Position numbers and translations under genes: made by a program. From positions 248,001-312,000 of the forward strand of contig CBDFNO010000011.1 in NCBI GenBank assembly GCA_965250265.1: a stretch of 64,000 bases of DNA. The letters are read 5' to 3'. Of the stretch, positions 62,894-64,000 are shown piece after piece. Numbering within the stretch: position 1 is the stretch's first letter; every line of letters begins with the position of its first letter. The notes under the pieces were generated by a model. The model did no database searches. It was not told the origin of the DNA and saw only the letters and a program-made list of their open reading frames with translations. Origin of the DNA: PRS1 sp965250265. GTDB lineage: Bacteria; Bacteroidota; Bacteroidia; Flavobacteriales; Flavobacteriaceae.

Positions 62894-63502
62894 ATGAGAA
62901 TTTACATTTTAATAATTTTGACTTTTATCTTTCTTGCTTCTTGTAAAACTGACCCAAATAAACAAGTTGATGAAGGAACAGTTAAAGAAAACATATATCA
63001 TAGCAAAGAAATTGGTTGGACAATGGAAATTCCTAAAGGCTGGAATATAACTCAAAGAGAAGTTGCACAAGAAAGAGAAGATAAAGGCTTAAAAGCAATA
63101 AATGAAGCGAATGGAATTGACTATGACGCTAGTGGTTTAAAACAACTTATAAGTTTTCAAAAAGATAGATTTCATATTTTTTCATCAACATCTGAAAAAT
63201 TTGAACTTGAATATGATGGAGAATATGAAGAAAACAAAGAATTGGTTAAGGAAATACTTTATGATACTTATGCAAGTAATGGAATAAAAGTAGACACAAT
63301 TTCTTCAAAAGAGAAAATTGATAATTTAGAATTTGATTTATTTCATATAACAGTTTATGGTCCAAAAGGCGATATTATTCTTTATCAAGATTTATATTGT
63401 AGGTATAAAAACGGATTTGATTTTGGAGTAAATCTAAATTACCTAAACGATAAGGAAAAAACAGAATTAATGAGAGTTTGGAAAAACTCAAAATTTGAAT
63501 AA
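62894..63502 (+). CDS. Lipoprotein of unknown function
   Basis: A 202-residue lipoprotein (signal ending in FLASC). Its IGWTMEIPKGWNIT opening and later ISFQKDRFHIFSS, FDLFHITVYGPKGDIILYQ are like the beta-sandwich of PsbP-like exported proteins, but no confident family match is made. It follows copy B, as the DUF6090-like gene follows copy A. Confidence 0.75.
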   Translation: MRIYILIILTFIFLASCKTDPNKQVDEGTVKENIYHSKEIGWTMEIPKGWNITQREVAQEREDKGLKAINEANGIDYDASGLKQLISFQKDRFHIFSSTSEKFELEYDGEYEENKELVKEILYDTYASNGIKVDTISSKEKIDNLEFDLFHITVYGPKGDIILYQDLYCRYKNGFDFGVNLNYLNDKEKTELMRVWKNSKFE

Positions 63503-63505
63503 AAC

Positions 63506-63641
63506 GTGCTACAACAGCGTATATATTTTATTGCTTGGGACTTGTATACTCGGAAAGTCCTATGGATTTTCCTCTGGTTCGTTCCTTTTTGATAAATTAG
63601 TTGCTAAATTACGCAACGAAATCATAGCCCAACCGTTAGGC
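63506..63641 (+). repeat. Imperfect palindrome R13
   Basis: Left arm GTGCTACAACAGCGTATATA to TATTGC; right arm GCAACGAAATCATAGCCCAA then CCGTTAGGC. Inner hairpin GAAAGTCC-TAT-GGATTTTC. Its right end GTTAGGC is the only one that fits the classical integron rule GTTRRRY. Confidence 0.8.
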
Positions 63642-63655
63642 TCAATTAAAAGCTT

Positions 63656-64000
63656 ATGAAAACACCAAGAAACCTCTTTCTTTCAATTCTAACAATCTTT
63701 TTCATTCTATCCATATTCTCAGGTTGTGATGATTCTCCAGACACATATGTCTATTTAGGAAATCAAATGCCAAAAAAATATCTTAAAGAAATAAGAACCA
63801 TGAATCTTTTAGAAAACAATGAAAAAATAAAATACTTTTATTCTGATGGTTTATATGATATCAAAGAAGGGTTTTATTTTGTGACTGACCAAAAACTTGT
63901 AGCCTATAGTGAAAATTGGGAAGAGCCTGAAACTATTATATATTTTAACGAAATTATAAGCCTTGAAGTTGAATATCACGATTCTTGGTATGAAGATAGC
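63656..64000 (+). CDS. Lipoprotein, 3' end outside window
   Basis: An open frame of 115 codons that runs off the right edge. It begins with a signal peptide (ILTIFFILSIFSGC) typical of a lipoprotein; the mature part is short-stranded and acidic (VYLGNQMPKKY, YFYSDGLYDIKEG). No family was recognised. It starts 15 bases after R13, like the other units of the array. Confidence 0.7.
   Translation, partial: MKTPRNLFLSILTIFFILSIFSGCDDSPDTYVYLGNQMPKKYLKEIRTMNLLENNEKIKYFYSDGLYDIKEGFYFVTDQKLVAYSENWEEPETIIYFNEIISLEVEYHDSWYEDS

Noticed and set aside
52110..63641. The palindromes as true class integron attC sites
   Set aside because: The GTTRRRY/RYYYAAC core rule is met only at R13's right end, so I describe them as attC-like in plan and do not call them attC.
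52110..63641. The repeats as a CRISPR array
   Set aside because: Units are 130-190 bp, palindromic and separated by whole genes, not by short spacers.

Overview
The window is low-GC, gene-dense DNA from a member of the Bacteroidota, most likely a marine-type Flavobacteriaceae. Support comes from the TAnnTTTG promoter -7 boxes in front of many genes, a Na+-translocating NADH:quinone reductase operon, a type IX secretion plug protein, a BT0820-type HAD phosphatase, an oxygen-dependent kynurenine pathway, many short lipoprotein signals ending in SC or GC, and several TTG/GTG starts. No rRNA, tRNA, CRISPR array or transposase was seen.

Layout. 0-27.6 kb is mostly housekeeping: the end of a family 2 glycosyltransferase, an ECF sigma factor, an Nramp-like transporter, lipA, a GAPDH, a TPR hybrid histidine kinase, lpxK, a Nif3 protein with a coiled-coil partner, and msrA. 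A compact eight-gene operon (12.4-20.1 kb) follows. It encodes kynureninase, kynurenine monooxygenase, an aminomuconate-deaminase-like RidA, an aldehyde dehydrogenase, an atypical SDR, 3-hydroxyanthranilate dioxygenase, ACMS decarboxylase and an O-methyltransferase, that is, meta-cleavage of tryptophan-derived kynurenine. Then come tatA, pepE, gpmI, map, cupin and methyltransferase genes, and apbE.

27.6-37.6 kb is a tandem family of at least seven full-length paralogues (an eighth lies at 51.3 kb) that resemble the DUF6090 family. They share a nearly invariant N-terminal membrane module but differ in their outer parts. Truncated copies of the module lie among them, and a DUF885-like lipoprotein and an amidohydrolase sit in the middle. 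38.6-44.7 kb on the minus strand is the complete nqrABCDEF operon; the apbE product at 26.6 kb is the expected flavin transferase for NqrB and NqrC. 44.9-51.2 kb holds a PH-domain protein, a TfoX_N-like protein, the T9SS plug protein, apaG, two minus-strand genes and pruA.

From 51.2 kb to the right edge the style changes. Single accessory genes, all on the plus strand, are separated by imperfect palindromes of about 130-190 bp that have conserved outer arms and an inner hairpin. Cargo includes an Imm17-like immunity protein, an AlkD-like protein, VOC, GNAT, methyltransferase, DUF1697, creatininase, adenosine deaminase, hydrolase and several lipoprotein genes. The layout looks like an integron cassette array, but the repeats do not follow the classical attC core rule and no integrase is visible. 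This array and the DUF6090-like tandem family are the two most noteworthy systems here.
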